This document shows, piece after piece, positions 1 through 8,808 of a DNA stretch of 64,000 nucleotides (position 1 is the stretch's first letter; every line of letters starts with the position of its first letter). Below the pieces are notes generated by a model, which made no database searches, had not been told where the DNA came from, and saw only the letters and a program-made list of their open reading frames with translations. Source of the DNA: Paracoccaceae bacterium (lineage in GTDB: Bacteria > Pseudomonadota > Alphaproteobacteria > Rhodobacterales > Rhodobacteraceae); the NCBI GenBank assembly GCA_947504705.1, contig CANNIA010000012.1:33471-97470 (forward strand). Reading direction: 5' to 3'. The translations under genes and the position numbers were made by a program.

Positions 1-1
1 C

Positions 2-1195
2 CTAAAGGGCGGCGTCAACCGCAAGATCATTTATGTGGCGCTCCTCCTCCACGATATCGGCAAGGGCCGGCCCGAGGATCACTCAATCATCGGCGCGCAG
101 ATGGCCCGGCGCATAGCGCCGCGGCTGGGGCTGGACGGGGAAGAATGTGAAACGGTCGAATGGCTGGTGCGCTATCACCTCCTCATGTCCGACATGGCGC
201 AGAAACGCGATATCGGCGACCCGCGCACAGTCAGGGACTTCGCCAAGCTGGTGAAGACGCGCAAGCGGCTGGACCTGCTGACCATGCTGACCGTCTGCGA
301 CATTCGGGGCGTGGGGCCGGGGACGTGGAACAACTGGAAAGCCATGCTTCTGCGCCAGCTTTACAAGCTGACCACCGATGCGCTGGAAGGCGGGCTGGAA
401 ACGCTGAACCGTGAAAACCGGATGGGCGACGCCACCCGCGCCCTGCGGGAACGGCTGTCAGACTGGGACAAAGCTGCGCTAGAGCATGAGACGACACGCC
501 ACTACCCGCCCTATTGGCAGGGCTTGCCCACCGACACACATCTGGTCTTTGCCCGCCTGTTGCAGGACCTTGGCGACAACGAGATTCGCATCGACCTGCA
601 CCCCGATGCCGACCGCGACGCCACCCGCGCCTGCTTTGCCCTGCACGACCACCCCGGCATCTTCAGCCGCCTTGCGGGCGCTTTGGCGCTGGTCGGTGCG
701 AACGTGGTCGATGCCCGCACCTATACCTCGAAAGACGGCTACGCGACCGCCGTCTTCTGGGTGCAGGACATCGAGGGCCACCCCTATGAGGTCGCCCGCC
801 TCCCCCGCCTGCGGCAGATGATCGACAAGACGCTGAAAGGCGAGGTTGTCGCGCGCGAGGCCCTGAAGGACCGCGACAAGATCAAGAAGCGCGAACGTGA
901 GTTCCGCTTTCCGACCCATATCACCTTCGATAACGACGGATCCGACATCTACACCATCATCGAGGTCGATACCCGAGACCGCCCCGGCCTGCTGTTCGAC
1001 CTGACCCGGACGCTTGCGGTGAACAACATCTACATCGCATCCGCGGTGATCGCGACCTTCGGCGCGCAGGTGGTTGATGCCTTCTATGTCAAGGACATGT
1101 TCGGGCTAAAGCTCCACCAAAAACACCGGCAAGAGGCGCTGGAAAAGAAGCTCCGCGCCGCCATTATCGAAGGCGCGGAACGGGCGCAGCAATAA
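2..1195 (+). CDS. glnD: Bifunctional PII uridylyltransferase/uridylyl-removing enzyme, C-terminal part (5' end outside window)
   Basis: The reading frame is open at the left edge, so the nucleotidyltransferase domain lies upstream and only about 397 codons are visible. It opens in the HD hydrolase domain (LLHDIGKGRPEDHS, the metal-binding HD pair) that removes UMP from PII. Two ACT domains follow, around 580-790 (start IRIDLHPDADRD) and 940-1130 (start YTIIEVDTRDRPGLL), as in GlnD, where they sense glutamine. In the family, GlnD uridylylates PII proteins when nitrogen is short and reverses this when glutamine is high. murJ follows about 430 bp downstream on the same strand. Identification is firm; only the truncation limits it. 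Confidence 0.95.
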   Translation, partial: LKGGVNRKIIYVALLLHDIGKGRPEDHSIIGAQMARRIAPRLGLDGEECETVEWLVRYHLLMSDMAQKRDIGDPRTVRDFAKLVKTRKRLDLLTMLTVCDIRGVGPGTWNNWKAMLLRQLYKLTTDALEGGLETLNRENRMGDATRALRERLSDWDKAALEHETTRHYPPYWQGLPTDTHLVFARLLQDLGDNEIRIDLHPDADRDATRACFALHDHPGIFSRLAGALALVGANVVDARTYTSKDGYATAVFWVQDIEGHPYEVARLPRLRQMIDKTLKGEVVAREALKDRDKIKKREREFRFPTHITFDNDGSDIYTIIEVDTRDRPGLLFDLTRTLAVNNIYIASAVIATFGAQVVDAFYVKDMFGLKLHQKHRQEALEKKLRAAIIEGAERAQQ

Positions 1196-1242
1196 CGGCC
1201 ACCTTTGACCGGCAGCGAACCACGTCCGCTGCCGTCGGGCCA

Positions 1243-1401
1243 TCAGGGACGGCGGGTCGAGGAATAGCAGGTCTGTATCCATGGGAAAGCGGGGTTCACC
1301 GCGTAGCAATACCATTTCACCGATTTGGCTTCGGCAATGCTGGGGGCCAAGTTGGCGGCGATGGACAGCAGGGCGACAGCGGCCAGGGTAGCGAATTTCA
1401 T
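1243..1401 (-). CDS. Small secreted protein, 52 aa, unknown function
   Basis: Short frame read from a perfect Shine-Dalgarno (GAAGGAGAC, 5 nt before the ATG). The protein starts MKFATLAAVALLSIAANLAP, a classic signal peptide (Lys, hydrophobic core, then small residues), probably cleaved near SIAEA|KS. The predicted mature part is only about 27 residues, aromatic and basic, with two cysteines (WYCYAVNP and IQTCYS) that could form one disulfide. It ends convergently with glnD, 47 bp away. I do not recognise a family. The SD, the signal peptide and the two-Cys mature segment together make it a real gene candidate; it is too short for most gene callers. Confidence 0.65.
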   Translation of the reverse strand: MKFATLAAVALLSIAANLAPSIAEAKSVKWYCYAVNPAFPWIQTCYSSTRRP

Positions 1402-1629
1402 GTTAGTCTCCTTCAGGGATGGGCAATCAGTTGCTCCAGACAGGACTTATGTTGACCATTTTGCGGTGCTTGAAGACAATCGACCAAGGTCCAGCGATCG
1501 ATCAGACCTTGGTCGGAAGCGAAGACGGTCAGGCGGGCCTTGCGTCGCGCGTCGCTTGCGCGCAAAGACAGCGCGAAACGCCGCAAGGCTTGCCAAGCCG
1601 CCCGACCAGCCGGGCAGGAGCAGAAGACA

Positions 1630-3174
1630 ATGAAACCGATCCGCCTGGTCCGCGGCTTTCTGACTGTAGGTCTCTGGACGCTGCTCTCGCGCGCCGTGGG
1701 CTTTATCCGCGACGTGATGATCGCCAACTACCTTGGCTCGGGTCCGGTGGCCGAGGCCTTCCTGATCGCCCAATCACTGCCCAACATGTTTCGCCGCTTT
1801 TTCGCCGAAGGGGCCCTGAACATGGCCTTCGTGCCAATGTTCGCGAAAAAGCTGGAGGGCCATGAGGACGCCGAGGTCTTCGCCCGTGATGCTTATTGGG
1901 GGATGGCGGGGCTGCTGACCGTCTTTTCGATCATCGGCCATTTTGCGATGCCACTGCTGGTTCTGGCCATGGCTTCGGGCTTTGCCGGGGACGAACGCTT
2001 TGCCCTGACGGTCGTCTTGGGCCAGATCGCCTTTCCCTATATCCTGTTCATCTCGCTGACAGCGCTTCTGTCAGGCGTGTTGAACGCGATGGGGCGGTTC
2101 CTGGCAACGGCAGTTGTGCCGGTCGTGATGAACGTCTTTCTGGTCCTATCGATGTTCGGCGCGGTCTGGTTCGATTGGGACATAGGCCAGACGCTGGCAT
2201 GGTCGGTCACCGCTTCGGGCGTGCTGCAGCTTTTGTTCATCTGGGCCGTCCTGCGCCACACCGGCTTTCGCATTCCCTTCCGCTGGCCAACCCTGACCCC
2301 AGACCTGCGCCGCCTTGCCTTCATCGCGGCCCCTGCCGTGCTGGCCGGGGGGGTCGTGCAAATCAACCTGATCGTCGGCCGCCAGGTCGCAAGCTTCACC
2401 GAAGGTGCCGTCGCCTGGCTGAGCTATGCCGACCGGCTGTACCAGCTTCCCCTTGGCGTCGTCGGCATCGCCATCGGCGTCGTGCTTCTGCCCGACCTCT
2501 CCCGTCGCCTGCGTGCCAAGGATGAGGCAGGCGGGCGCGAAAGCTTTAACCGGGGGGCCGAGTTCGCCCTGTTCCTGACCCTTCCCGCTGCTGTGGCCCT
2601 TGCGGTGATCGCGCTGCCGATCATCACCGTGCTTTTCGAACGCGGCGCTTTCACCGCAGCCGACAGCCAGAACACCGCCTGGGCCCTTGCCTTCTATGCC
2701 CTTGGCCTGCCTGCCTTCGTGCTGCACAAGGTTCTGCAACCGCTTTACTACGCCCGCGAAGACACCCGCCGCCCCTTTGTCTTTGCCGCGTTTTCGATGC
2801 TGGTCAACATCGCCGCCGCCATCGGCCTTGTACCCGTGATCGGTTTCCTCGCCGCCGCTGCGGGCACGACGATTTCCTCTTGGGTCATGGTCGGGCAGTT
2901 GTGGCGTGGGACCAAAGCCATGGGCGAGGCGGCACGGCTGGATGCGCGCTTCCGTCACCGCGTGCCCCGGATCATCGCTGCGTCTCTGATCATGGGTCTG
3001 GCGCTTTGGGGCCTGATGTGGGGGTTTGGCGACGCAATGTTGCTTCCGGGCCATCGCACCGCCGTTCTGGGCGTGACGGTGCTGATCGGCATGATGGTCT
3101 ATTTCGGCTCGATCATCCTGACCGGCGGGATGAGCCTGACCGAACTTCGCGCTGCCGTCCGCCGTCAGCGGTGA
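1630..3174 (+). CDS. murJ: Lipid II flippase MurJ (MviN)
   Basis: 514 residues, usual MurJ length. It is polytopic, with about 14 hydrophobic segments from residue 10 to the end, beginning with the family-typical LLSRAVGFIRDVMIANYLG and then a FRRFFAEGALNMAFVP motif. In the family MurJ flips lipid II across the inner membrane for peptidoglycan synthesis. The ATG at 1630 (MKPIRLVRGF) follows GGGCAGGAGCAGAAGACA; the frame stays open further upstream, but that segment has no membrane-protein character. The 3' end overlaps the convergent rhomboid-like gene by 10 bp. The glnD-murJ adjacency is common in alphaproteobacteria. Confidence 0.96.
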   Translation: MKPIRLVRGFLTVGLWTLLSRAVGFIRDVMIANYLGSGPVAEAFLIAQSLPNMFRRFFAEGALNMAFVPMFAKKLEGHEDAEVFARDAYWGMAGLLTVFSIIGHFAMPLLVLAMASGFAGDERFALTVVLGQIAFPYILFISLTALLSGVLNAMGRFLATAVVPVVMNVFLVLSMFGAVWFDWDIGQTLAWSVTASGVLQLLFIWAVLRHTGFRIPFRWPTLTPDLRRLAFIAAPAVLAGGVVQINLIVGRQVASFTEGAVAWLSYADRLYQLPLGVVGIAIGVVLLPDLSRRLRAKDEAGGRESFNRGAEFALFLTLPAAVALAVIALPIITVLFERGAFTAADSQNTAWALAFYALGLPAFVLHKVLQPLYYAREDTRRPFVFAAFSMLVNIAAAIGLVPVIGFLAAAAGTTISSWVMVGQLWRGTKAMGEAARLDARFRHRVPRIIAASLIMGLALWGLMWGFGDAMLLPGHRTAVLGVTVLIGMMVYFGSIILTGGMSLTELRAAVRRQR

Positions 3175-3854
3175 CGCAGCCAGTTGCGCAGCTGCCGAAA
3201 CCCAACCGGGCTGACCGCGAAGCTGAAGCCAAAGCCGGTGACACAGCCGGCAAGCTCGGCGATCCAGGTCCAATTGGTGCCGAAGATCGCCGCATAGATC
3301 AACTGCGCCCCGAGCATGAAGCCGATCATCCGGAACGCCCAAAGCCGGTTGTCACCTTCGCGATCAAGGTCGGCGTACAGCAGATAGGTCAGCGCGCCGA
3401 TCAGCCCGTAGACCGTGGGATAGGCCCCGATCAATGACGACTTCAGTTCAGGCACCAGAAATCCATAGGCCAGCGCCCCGGCGATGGTCGAGGCCAGCAC
3501 GATGACGGCAAAGCCAAGCGGAGAAAACGCTTCGCCAACCTTCTTGCCCAACGCTAGGAACAGGACGGCCGCAAAAAGCGTGTCGGAAAACCCCGCGTGC
3601 ACCAGCGGATAGCTGAGGACTCGGTAAAGCTCCTCAACCGGATGCCCGCCGGTTTCCCATTCACGGCGCAGGACCTCGGGGATCAGGGCCAGCTTCTGGA
3701 ACATCGCCTGCCGCAGGCCCATGTCGCCACCGGCATGCATAAGGCCCACGGATTGCAGTTGAACGGCAAGCTCCACCCCCACGATCGGCAGAAAGAACAC
3801 CCAGACGATCCAGGGCACCGGGTTCAGCGGGGGGGCGTTGTGGTCGGTGTCCAT
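3165..3854 (-). CDS. Rhomboid-family membrane protein lacking catalytic residues (pseudoprotease)
   Basis: 229 residues with about six membrane segments and a rhomboid-like layout. The usual GxSG serine motif reads GAYPTVYGLIGA, so Ser is Tyr145 and the next Gly is Pro146. The partner His in the last helix (usually HLxG) is Glu200 (AELAGCVTG). The oxyanion Asn of the HxxxxxxxxN helix is also absent (VHAGFSDTLFAA). The fold is therefore recognisable but all three catalytic positions are lost. Family knowledge: inactive rhomboids (iRhoms, derlins) act in trafficking or quality control; for this bacterial one a binding role next to MurJ is only an inference. It lies between murJ and trpS on the opposite strand. 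Confidence 0.85.
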   Translation of the reverse strand: MDTDHNAPPLNPVPWIVWVFFLPIVGVELAVQLQSVGLMHAGGDMGLRQAMFQKLALIPEVLRREWETGGHPVEELYRVLSYPLVHAGFSDTLFAAVLFLALGKKVGEAFSPLGFAVIVLASTIAGALAYGFLVPELKSSLIGAYPTVYGLIGALTYLLYADLDREGDNRLWAFRMIGFMLGAQLIYAAIFGTNWTWIAELAGCVTGFGFSFAVSPVGFRQLRNWLRHR

Positions 3855-3928
3855 GTCTTACCCTGATTGACGCGTGTTGACCCTTGGATTACGCGGGTCG
3901 CAACGCTTTATCCAGACGGAGCCTTCCC

Positions 3929-4996
3929 ATGTCTTCCGCAGCCTCGCCCGATCAAGTTGGGGGTCAAACGCCGACACCATTCAAACCCCGCATCTTCTCG
4001 GGCATCCAGCCCTCGGGCGGGTTGACGCTTGGCAACTATCTTGGCGCCCTGAAACGCTTTGTCGAAAAGCAGGACGAGGGGATCGAGACGATCTACTGCA
4101 TGGTCGACATGCATGCGATCACCACGTGGCAGGACCCGGTGAAACTGCGCCAGCAAACCCGCGAAGGTGCTGCCGCCTTCATCGCCGCCGGGATCGACCC
4201 CAAACGCTCCATCCTCTTCAACCAGTCCCAGGTCGGCGCGCATGCCGAGCTTGGCTGGATCTTCAACTGCGTCGCGCGCATGGGGTGGATGAGCCGCATG
4301 ACCCAGTGGAAGGACAAGACCGCTGGCAAGAACGCCGAGGCCGAAAGCCTTGGCCTCTTCGCCTATCCCAGCCTGATGGCGGCTGACATCCTCCTCTACC
4401 ACGCGACGATGGTCCCGGTGGGCGAGGATCAAAAGCAGCATCTGGAGCTTTGCCGCGACATCGCGATCAAGTTCAACCACGACTACAAGGTCGATTTCTT
4501 CCCGGTGGTGGAACCCCTGATCGAGGGCGTGGCGACCCGCGTCATGTCCCTGCGCGATGGCACCAAGAAGATGTCGAAATCCGACCCCTCGGATCAGTCC
4601 AGGATCAACCTGACCGACGACGCCGACACCATCGCTGCGAAGATCCGCAAGGCCAAGACGGACTCGCTGCCTCTGCCGGAAACGGCTGCCGAGTTGAAGG
4701 ACCGGCCGGAGGCCCGCAATCTGGTGAATATCTACGCCGCCCTTGCCGGCCATTCGCTGGATCAGGTGATCCGCGATTTCGCAGGCGCGCAGTTCGGGAC
4801 CTTCAAGCCCGCGCTGGCCGATCTGGCCGTCGCCAAGCTGTCGCCGATCACGCATGAGATGAACCGGTTGATGGCCGACCCGGGCGAGATCGACCGCATT
4901 CTGGGCGACGGGGCTGACCGGGCCGATGCGATTGCCCGGCCGATCCTGGATCAGGTCTATGACATCACCGGGATGATCCGCTCGCGCCCGGGGTGA
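3929..4996 (+). CDS. trpS: Tryptophan--tRNA ligase
   Basis: 355 residues, class I aminoacyl-tRNA synthetase. The HIGH-type signature is [14 protein letters not shown] (about residues 29-42) and the KMSKS loop is [10 protein letters not shown] (about residue 213). It charges tRNA-Trp with tryptophan in the cytoplasm. The ATG at 3929 follows GACGGAG at a normal distance; an in-frame start at 3884 is possible but would add 15 residues without family character. A strong terminator lies about 130 bp downstream. The upstream neighbour is the divergent rhomboid-like gene, so its promoter must lie in 3855-3928. Confidence 0.97.
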   Translation: MSSAASPDQVGGQTPTPFKPRIFSGIQPSGGLTLGNYLGALKRFVEKQDEGIETIYCMVDMHAITTWQDPVKLRQQTREGAAAFIAAGIDPKRSILFNQSQVGAHAELGWIFNCVARMGWMSRMTQWKDKTAGKNAEAESLGLFAYPSLMAADILLYHATMVPVGEDQKQHLELCRDIAIKFNHDYKVDFFPVVEPLIEGVATRVMSLRDGTKKMSKSDPSDQSRINLTDDADTIAAKIRKAKTDSLPLPETAAELKDRPEARNLVNIYAALAGHSLDQVIRDFAGAQFGTFKPALADLAVAKLSPITHEMNRLMADPGEIDRILGDGADRADAIARPILDQVYDITGMIRSRPG

Positions 4997-5123
4997 CCCC
5001 GGCCTGTCACACGGGTGATTCATCGCCGGGCTAGCAAAGGCCTGTCCGGAGTTGCGATCAGTCCCCCAAAAGTCGCCCCGGCGCGGCCTGCCTGTCCCCT
5101 GAATGGCCCCGCCGACCCGAGAT

Positions 5124-5157
5124 GCCCCCGTGTTCCTGCACGGGGGCTTTTTCTTTT
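5124..5157 (+). terminator. Rho-independent terminator after trpS
   Basis: Nine-base perfect stem (GCCCCCGTG, 5124-5132; CACGGGGGC, 5139-5147) with a 6-nt loop, followed directly by TTTTTCTTTT. Placed to end trpS transcription. Confidence 0.85.
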
Positions 5158-5166
5158 GCCGGGGGC

Positions 5167-5230
5167 TTTGTCCACGCAGGACCGGATTTGGGTGGCAGTG
5201 ATTTCCAAGGGTTGGCTGTGGGCGTTAGGG
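5167..5230 (+). repeat. Dispersed intergenic element, copy A
   Basis: Two conserved blocks, TTTGTCCACGCAGGAC (5167-5182) and CAAGGGTTGGCTGTGGGCGT (from 5206), separated by about 23 bp. The same two blocks with almost the same spacing recur at 9049-9114 (copy B). The second block alone recurs in degenerate form at 23832-23860 and, inverted, at 32593-32614. The first block resembles a DnaA box (TTGTCCACG against TTATCCACA), which may be chance. Function unknown. Confidence 0.6.
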
Positions 5231-5283
5231 TGGGGTTAACCGTTTTTACCGCGCCGACCTGTAAGAAGGCGGCAGCGGCGCAG

Positions 5284-5328
5284 GTGAGTATTTGGGCCAA
5301 GAGGAAGCGCAATTTGAATTAATCTTTA
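5284..5328 (+). repeat. Dispersed AAGCGCAATTTGA element, copy 1
   Basis: The sequence around GTGAGTATTTGGGCCAAGAG and AAGCGCAATTTGAATTAATC matches, on the opposite strand, the element at 34406-34452 (TACTTGGGGAAGAG, AAGCGCAATTTGATTTAAAT). I recall similar GAGTATTTGG-type elements as frequent in Rhodobacterales intergenic DNA, from memory only. No function is established here. Confidence 0.6.
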
Positions 5329-5438
5329 GCGATTGCGGTCGAGGGAAGAGCCGGGAGGGGCCGGGGTGGGGATTTCCTGTCGATGGATAGAAGATGCTGC
5401 GGGCTGGCACCCTGCCGCCCTTGGCCCTAAGAGGGGAC

Positions 5439-6491
5439 ATGGCGATTACCCTGACCTCTCTGGCTGACCTTTCCTCCCACGGGTTCGATGACATCATCGA
5501 CGTGCGGGCCCCGGCGGAGTTTGCCGAGGATCATCTGCCCGGTGCGGTCTCACTTCCCGTACTGGATGATGAGGAGCGGGCGCGGGTGGGGACGATCTAC
5601 AAGCAGGTTTCGCCCTTCATGGCGCGCAAGCTGGGGGCGGCGCTGGTGGCGCGGAATGCGGCGGCGCATCTGCAGGGGCCTTTGGCCGAGAAGTCCGGCG
5701 GCTGGCGGCCCTTGGTTTACTGCTGGCGGGGCGGGCAGCGGTCGGGGTCGTTTGCGATTATCCTGTCGCAGGTCGGCTGGCGGGTGGAGACGCTGGTCGG
5801 CGGCTACAAGACCTGGCGCGGGTTGGTGGTGCGCGAGGTTTACGACACCCCGGTGCGCGCGCCGGTCGTGGTGCTGGACGGCAATACCGGCTCGGCCAAG
5901 ACCGAAGTGCTGAACCTGTTGCCCGGCTTTGGGGTGCAGGTGATCGACCTTGAGGGGCTGGCGCGGCATCGCGGGTCACTGTTTGGGTCGGTCGGCGCCC
6001 AGCCGTCGCAGAAGGCCTTCGAAGGGGCCTTGGCGATGGCGCTGGCGGGGATTGATCCAAATCGCCCGGTGGTGGTGGAGGCGGAAAGTTCCAAGATCGG
6101 CAATTGCGGTCTGCCGTCCGAGTTGTGGAAAGCGATGGTCGCGGCCCCAAGGGTGACAATCGCAGCCCCTCGGGCGGCGCGGGCGGAATATCTGGCGCGG
6201 GCCTATGCCGATCTGACCGTGGATTCAGATCGGCTGGCCGTGACGGTCGGTTCCCTACAGCGCATGCATCCGCGTGAGGTGATTGACGCGTGGCAGGCGC
6301 AGGCTGGGGCGGGGGATTTTGCATCACTGGCCGACAGCCTGATGGAACAGCATTACGACCCGCGCTATGGCAAGCATCGCGAGCGGATGGCCGTACCCTT
6401 GGCCGAGATTGCGGCGGAACGGCTGCTGCCCGAGGACTTGTTTGGGATTGCCGAGCGTGTGGCCGGGGCGGTCAAGCGGTTGGGCAGCTGA
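5439..6491 (+). CDS. mnmH: tRNA 2-selenouridine synthase
   Basis: 350 residues (also known as SelU/YbbB). It has an N-terminal rhodanese domain (DVRAPAEFAEDHLPGA, residues 21-36; active Cys95 in VYCWRGGQRSGS) and a C-terminal P-loop domain (LDGNTGSAKTEVL, from residue 146). The family converts 2-thiouridine to 2-selenouridine at the wobble base of Lys, Glu and Gln tRNAs, using selenophosphate and a geranylated intermediate. The ATG at 5439 follows AGAGGGGAC. The partner selD, which makes selenophosphate, is convergent 118 bp downstream, so the context supports the function strongly. Confidence 0.93.
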   Translation: MAITLTSLADLSSHGFDDIIDVRAPAEFAEDHLPGAVSLPVLDDEERARVGTIYKQVSPFMARKLGAALVARNAAAHLQGPLAEKSGGWRPLVYCWRGGQRSGSFAIILSQVGWRVETLVGGYKTWRGLVVREVYDTPVRAPVVVLDGNTGSAKTEVLNLLPGFGVQVIDLEGLARHRGSLFGSVGAQPSQKAFEGALAMALAGIDPNRPVVVEAESSKIGNCGLPSELWKAMVAAPRVTIAAPRAARAEYLARAYADLTVDSDRLAVTVGSLQRMHPREVIDAWQAQAGAGDFASLADSLMEQHYDPRYGKHRERMAVPLAEIAAERLLPEDLFGIAERVAGAVKRLGS

Positions 6492-6546
6492 GCGGAAATC
6501 GTAGCTTGGGCGCTTGTCGCAGCCGATTTCCTAGAAGAAATCGTAT

Positions 6547-6589
6547 CGGAGCCTTTGAAGGCTCCGGACCGGAGTTTTCGAAAACTCCG
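6547..6589. repeat. Tandem pair of 20-bp palindromes between mnmH and selD
   Basis: Two adjacent inverted repeats 3 bp apart. The first, 6547-6566, is CGGAGCCTTTGAAGGCTCCG (near perfect); the second, 6570-6589, is CGGAGTTTTCGAAAACTCCG (perfect). They sit exactly between the convergent mnmH and selD stops, so they may act as a bidirectional terminator, although no T-tract follows. A structurally similar pair with different sequence occurs at 21441-21484. Confidence 0.7.
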
Positions 6590-6609
6590 TTCTGAAGGGT
6601 CTATTGCGT

Positions 6610-8808
6610 TCAGGGCAGGACGGTCAGGTGGGGCGCGCCCTTGGTAACCTCGCCGATGATCGCGGCCTGATGACCTTTCAGATGCAGCGCGGCGAGCAGG
6701 CTTTTCGCCAGCTCTCCGGGCACGGCGGCCAGAAGGCCCCCTGCAGTTTGCGGATCGTTCAGGAGTGCCACGCGGGTGTCCGGCGGCGCAGTCATGCGCC
6801 AGCTGGTCGCGGCCTGATTGGCGGGGAGGAGAGAGGAGCCGTGGCCTGCCTCGGACAGCTCCAGCGCGCCGGGCATCAGGGGGATATGGGAAAGCTGGAT
6901 CGTGGCGGCGGTGTCGGAGGCGTCGAGCATCTCTAGCAGGTGCCCGGCAAGGCCGAAGCCGGTGACGTCGGTCATGGCGTGAGCATGCGGGGCCAGAAGG
7001 CTGGCGGCTGAGCCTTGGGCACGGGACATCAGGTTGATGCAACTGGCCCAGGCTTCGCCGAGCATCAGGCCGGGGATTTCGGCCATGGCCATTTCGGCGG
7101 CGAGGATCGTGCCCGACCCGATGGGTTTGGTCAGGATCAGCGCGTCGCCGGGTTTCGCGCCGCCCTTCTGGATCGCCTTGGTCGCGGTGCCGGTGACGGT
7201 GAAACCGATGGTCAGTTCCGCGCCTTCGGTCGAATGGCCGCCGACGATATCGGCCCCGGCTTTGGCGAAAACCTTGGCGGCTTCGTCCATGACCTCGGCC
7301 AGCATCCTTGCCTGAAGGTCGGGGCCAAGGCGGGGCAATGTGATCTGGGCAAGTGCCACCTGAGGGGCCGCACCCATCGCCCAGATGTCGCCCAAGGCGT
7401 GCAGAGCAGCCAAGCGGGACATCAGGCGGGGGTCGTGGCTGAAGGCGCGCAGGTGATCGGTGGTCAGGACCTGCACGCCCGAAGGCGTGATCAGGATGGC
7501 AGCATCGTCGCCGGGGCCGGAGCGGACCTCGGGGCGTGTCGGTTCAGGGAGATGGATCAGGGCTGCGGTCAGCACCCCCGGCCCCAGTTTCGCGCCACAG
7601 CCGCCGCAGAGGGGGCGTTGGTCGAGATAGGCTTGCAGGCCTTGGGTCATTTGCGCAGGTGGGGGGATGGTGGCCATGGCGGGGAAGGTCGCGAACTTCT
7701 GCATGAAGCGGCGGTCGATGCGGTCTTTCAAGCGCCAGAAGCGAGGGCCAGCGAGGGCGAGGCCCCATTTTTCCGCCAGCGCCGAGGTGCGGCCCAGCGA
7801 GACGAGCTTGAGATAGTCCTTCTGCGGGCGGAAGGGCCGCAAGGCGGTGCCGGTCAGCGTGGCGCGAAGGTTGTGGAACAGGATCGGCGCGGCTCGAACC
7901 GCAAAGACGCCAGCCTTTGGACGCGGGTCTGCTTGCCGCGTGGCGCAGTCGCCGGTGGCGAAGATCAGCGGGTCCTGGGTGCGCAAGGTGGCGTCGGTCG
8001 TGAGGAAGCCGTTCCTGTCCGCAAGCCCGGTTGCGGCCAGCCAAGGATGCGGGCGGGCGCCGGTCGCGGTCAGGGTGAAGTCGGAGCCGATCTCCTCGCC
8101 CGTCGTCAAGGTGACACTTACGGGGCCGATCCGGACTGCCGTGGCGCCAAGCTTGAGGGTGACGCCCTGCCCTGCGAGCTCACGCAAAAGGCGGCGGCGG
8201 GTGTTGGTGGAGAGCGTTGGCAGGAAGTCCGGCGATTGGTCGATCAGGGTGACCGCGACCCGTGCGCCGGTGGATCGCAACCGGTGGGCCGAGGCGAGGG
8301 CAAGCTCGACCCCGGCAAGGCCTGCGCCGAGGATGGTGACGCGGGGGAAGGCGAGATTGCGGGCAAGGAATGTCGCCCAGCGTTCGGCGTAATCCCCGAG
8401 GGGTTTGGCGGCGATGGCATGGTCGGCGGCTCCGGGCAGGCTGGGCAGGTCCGAGGTGATGCCGACGTCGATGGCGGCGAGGTCATAGGCGAGAGCGGGG
8501 CGGTTCGACAGGTGGATCAGGCGGTTCTCACGGTCGATGCCGGTCACCCGGTCCAGGATCAGCCGCGCCCCGGCGAAGCGGGCGAGGCGGACGAGGTCGA
8601 TCATCAACTCCTCCCGCCGGTAATGCCCGGCGATCAGGCCGGGGAGCATGCCGGTATAGGGGGTGACCGGGTCGGGGGTGATCAGGGTCACCCGCGTGCC
8701 GGGCAAGGGGTCCATCGCCCACATCCGCAGGGCCAGCGCGTGGGCATGCCCGCCGCCGATCAGCACGAGGTCCTTGATCTGGGGGATGGGGGTCATGGGG
8801 GAAGGCAT
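6610..8808 (-). CDS. selD: Fusion of FAD-dependent oxidoreductase and selenide, water dikinase
   Basis: 732 residues. Residues 1 to about 385 form a pyridine-nucleotide-disulfide-type oxidoreductase (FAD motif VLIGGGHAHALAL at 15-27, second Rossmann site ILGAGLAGVEL near 159, FATGDCAT at 283-290). From about 395 comes a complete SelD (CGGCGAKLGPGVL, with the catalytic Cys404 and Lys407 equivalent to E. coli C17 and K20; GPGDDAAIL; VGGHSTEGAELTIG). SelD makes selenophosphate from selenide and ATP; the fused flavoprotein presumably delivers or reduces the selenium or sulfur species. This fusion is known in several alphaproteobacteria and cyanobacteria. It is convergent with mnmH, the user of selenophosphate. 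The active site is Cys, not selenocysteine. The start at 8808 could be 8796 instead. Confidence 0.93.
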   Translation of the reverse strand: MPSPMTPIPQIKDLVLIGGGHAHALALRMWAMDPLPGTRVTLITPDPVTPYTGMLPGLIAGHYRREELMIDLVRLARFAGARLILDRVTGIDRENRLIHLSNRPALAYDLAAIDVGITSDLPSLPGAADHAIAAKPLGDYAERWATFLARNLAFPRVTILGAGLAGVELALASAHRLRSTGARVAVTLIDQSPDFLPTLSTNTRRRLLRELAGQGVTLKLGATAVRIGPVSVTLTTGEEIGSDFTLTATGARPHPWLAATGLADRNGFLTTDATLRTQDPLIFATGDCATRQADPRPKAGVFAVRAAPILFHNLRATLTGTALRPFRPQKDYLKLVSLGRTSALAEKWGLALAGPRFWRLKDRIDRRFMQKFATFPAMATIPPPAQMTQGLQAYLDQRPLCGGCGAKLGPGVLTAALIHLPEPTRPEVRSGPGDDAAILITPSGVQVLTTDHLRAFSHDPRLMSRLAALHALGDIWAMGAAPQVALAQITLPRLGPDLQARMLAEVMDEAAKVFAKAGADIVGGHSTEGAELTIGFTVTGTATKAIQKGGAKPGDALILTKPIGSGTILAAEMAMAEIPGLMLGEAWASCINLMSRAQGSAASLLAPHAHAMTDVTGFGLAGHLLEMLDASDTAATIQLSHIPLMPGALELSEAGHGSSLLPANQAATSWRMTAPPDTRVALLNDPQTAGGLLAAVPGELAKSLLAALHLKGHQAAIIGEVTKGAPHLTVLP

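Larger units (their letters stand above)
5158..5438. other. Intergenic region trpS-mnmH
   Basis: No coding signal. It holds two dispersed elements listed separately (5167-5230 and 5284-5328), each with a partner elsewhere in the window. The mnmH promoter must be here or just upstream; I could not pick a convincing -35/-10 pair. Confidence 0.5.

Noticed and set aside
2146..3342. Minus-strand frame of nearly 400 codons opposite murJ
   Set aside because: Shadow of murJ. Composition is unlike a protein and it would span two real genes.
5167..5182. DnaA-box-like TTGTCCACG as a replication origin
   Set aside because: Only isolated sites, no cluster, no AT-rich region and no dnaA/dnaN/hemE nearby.
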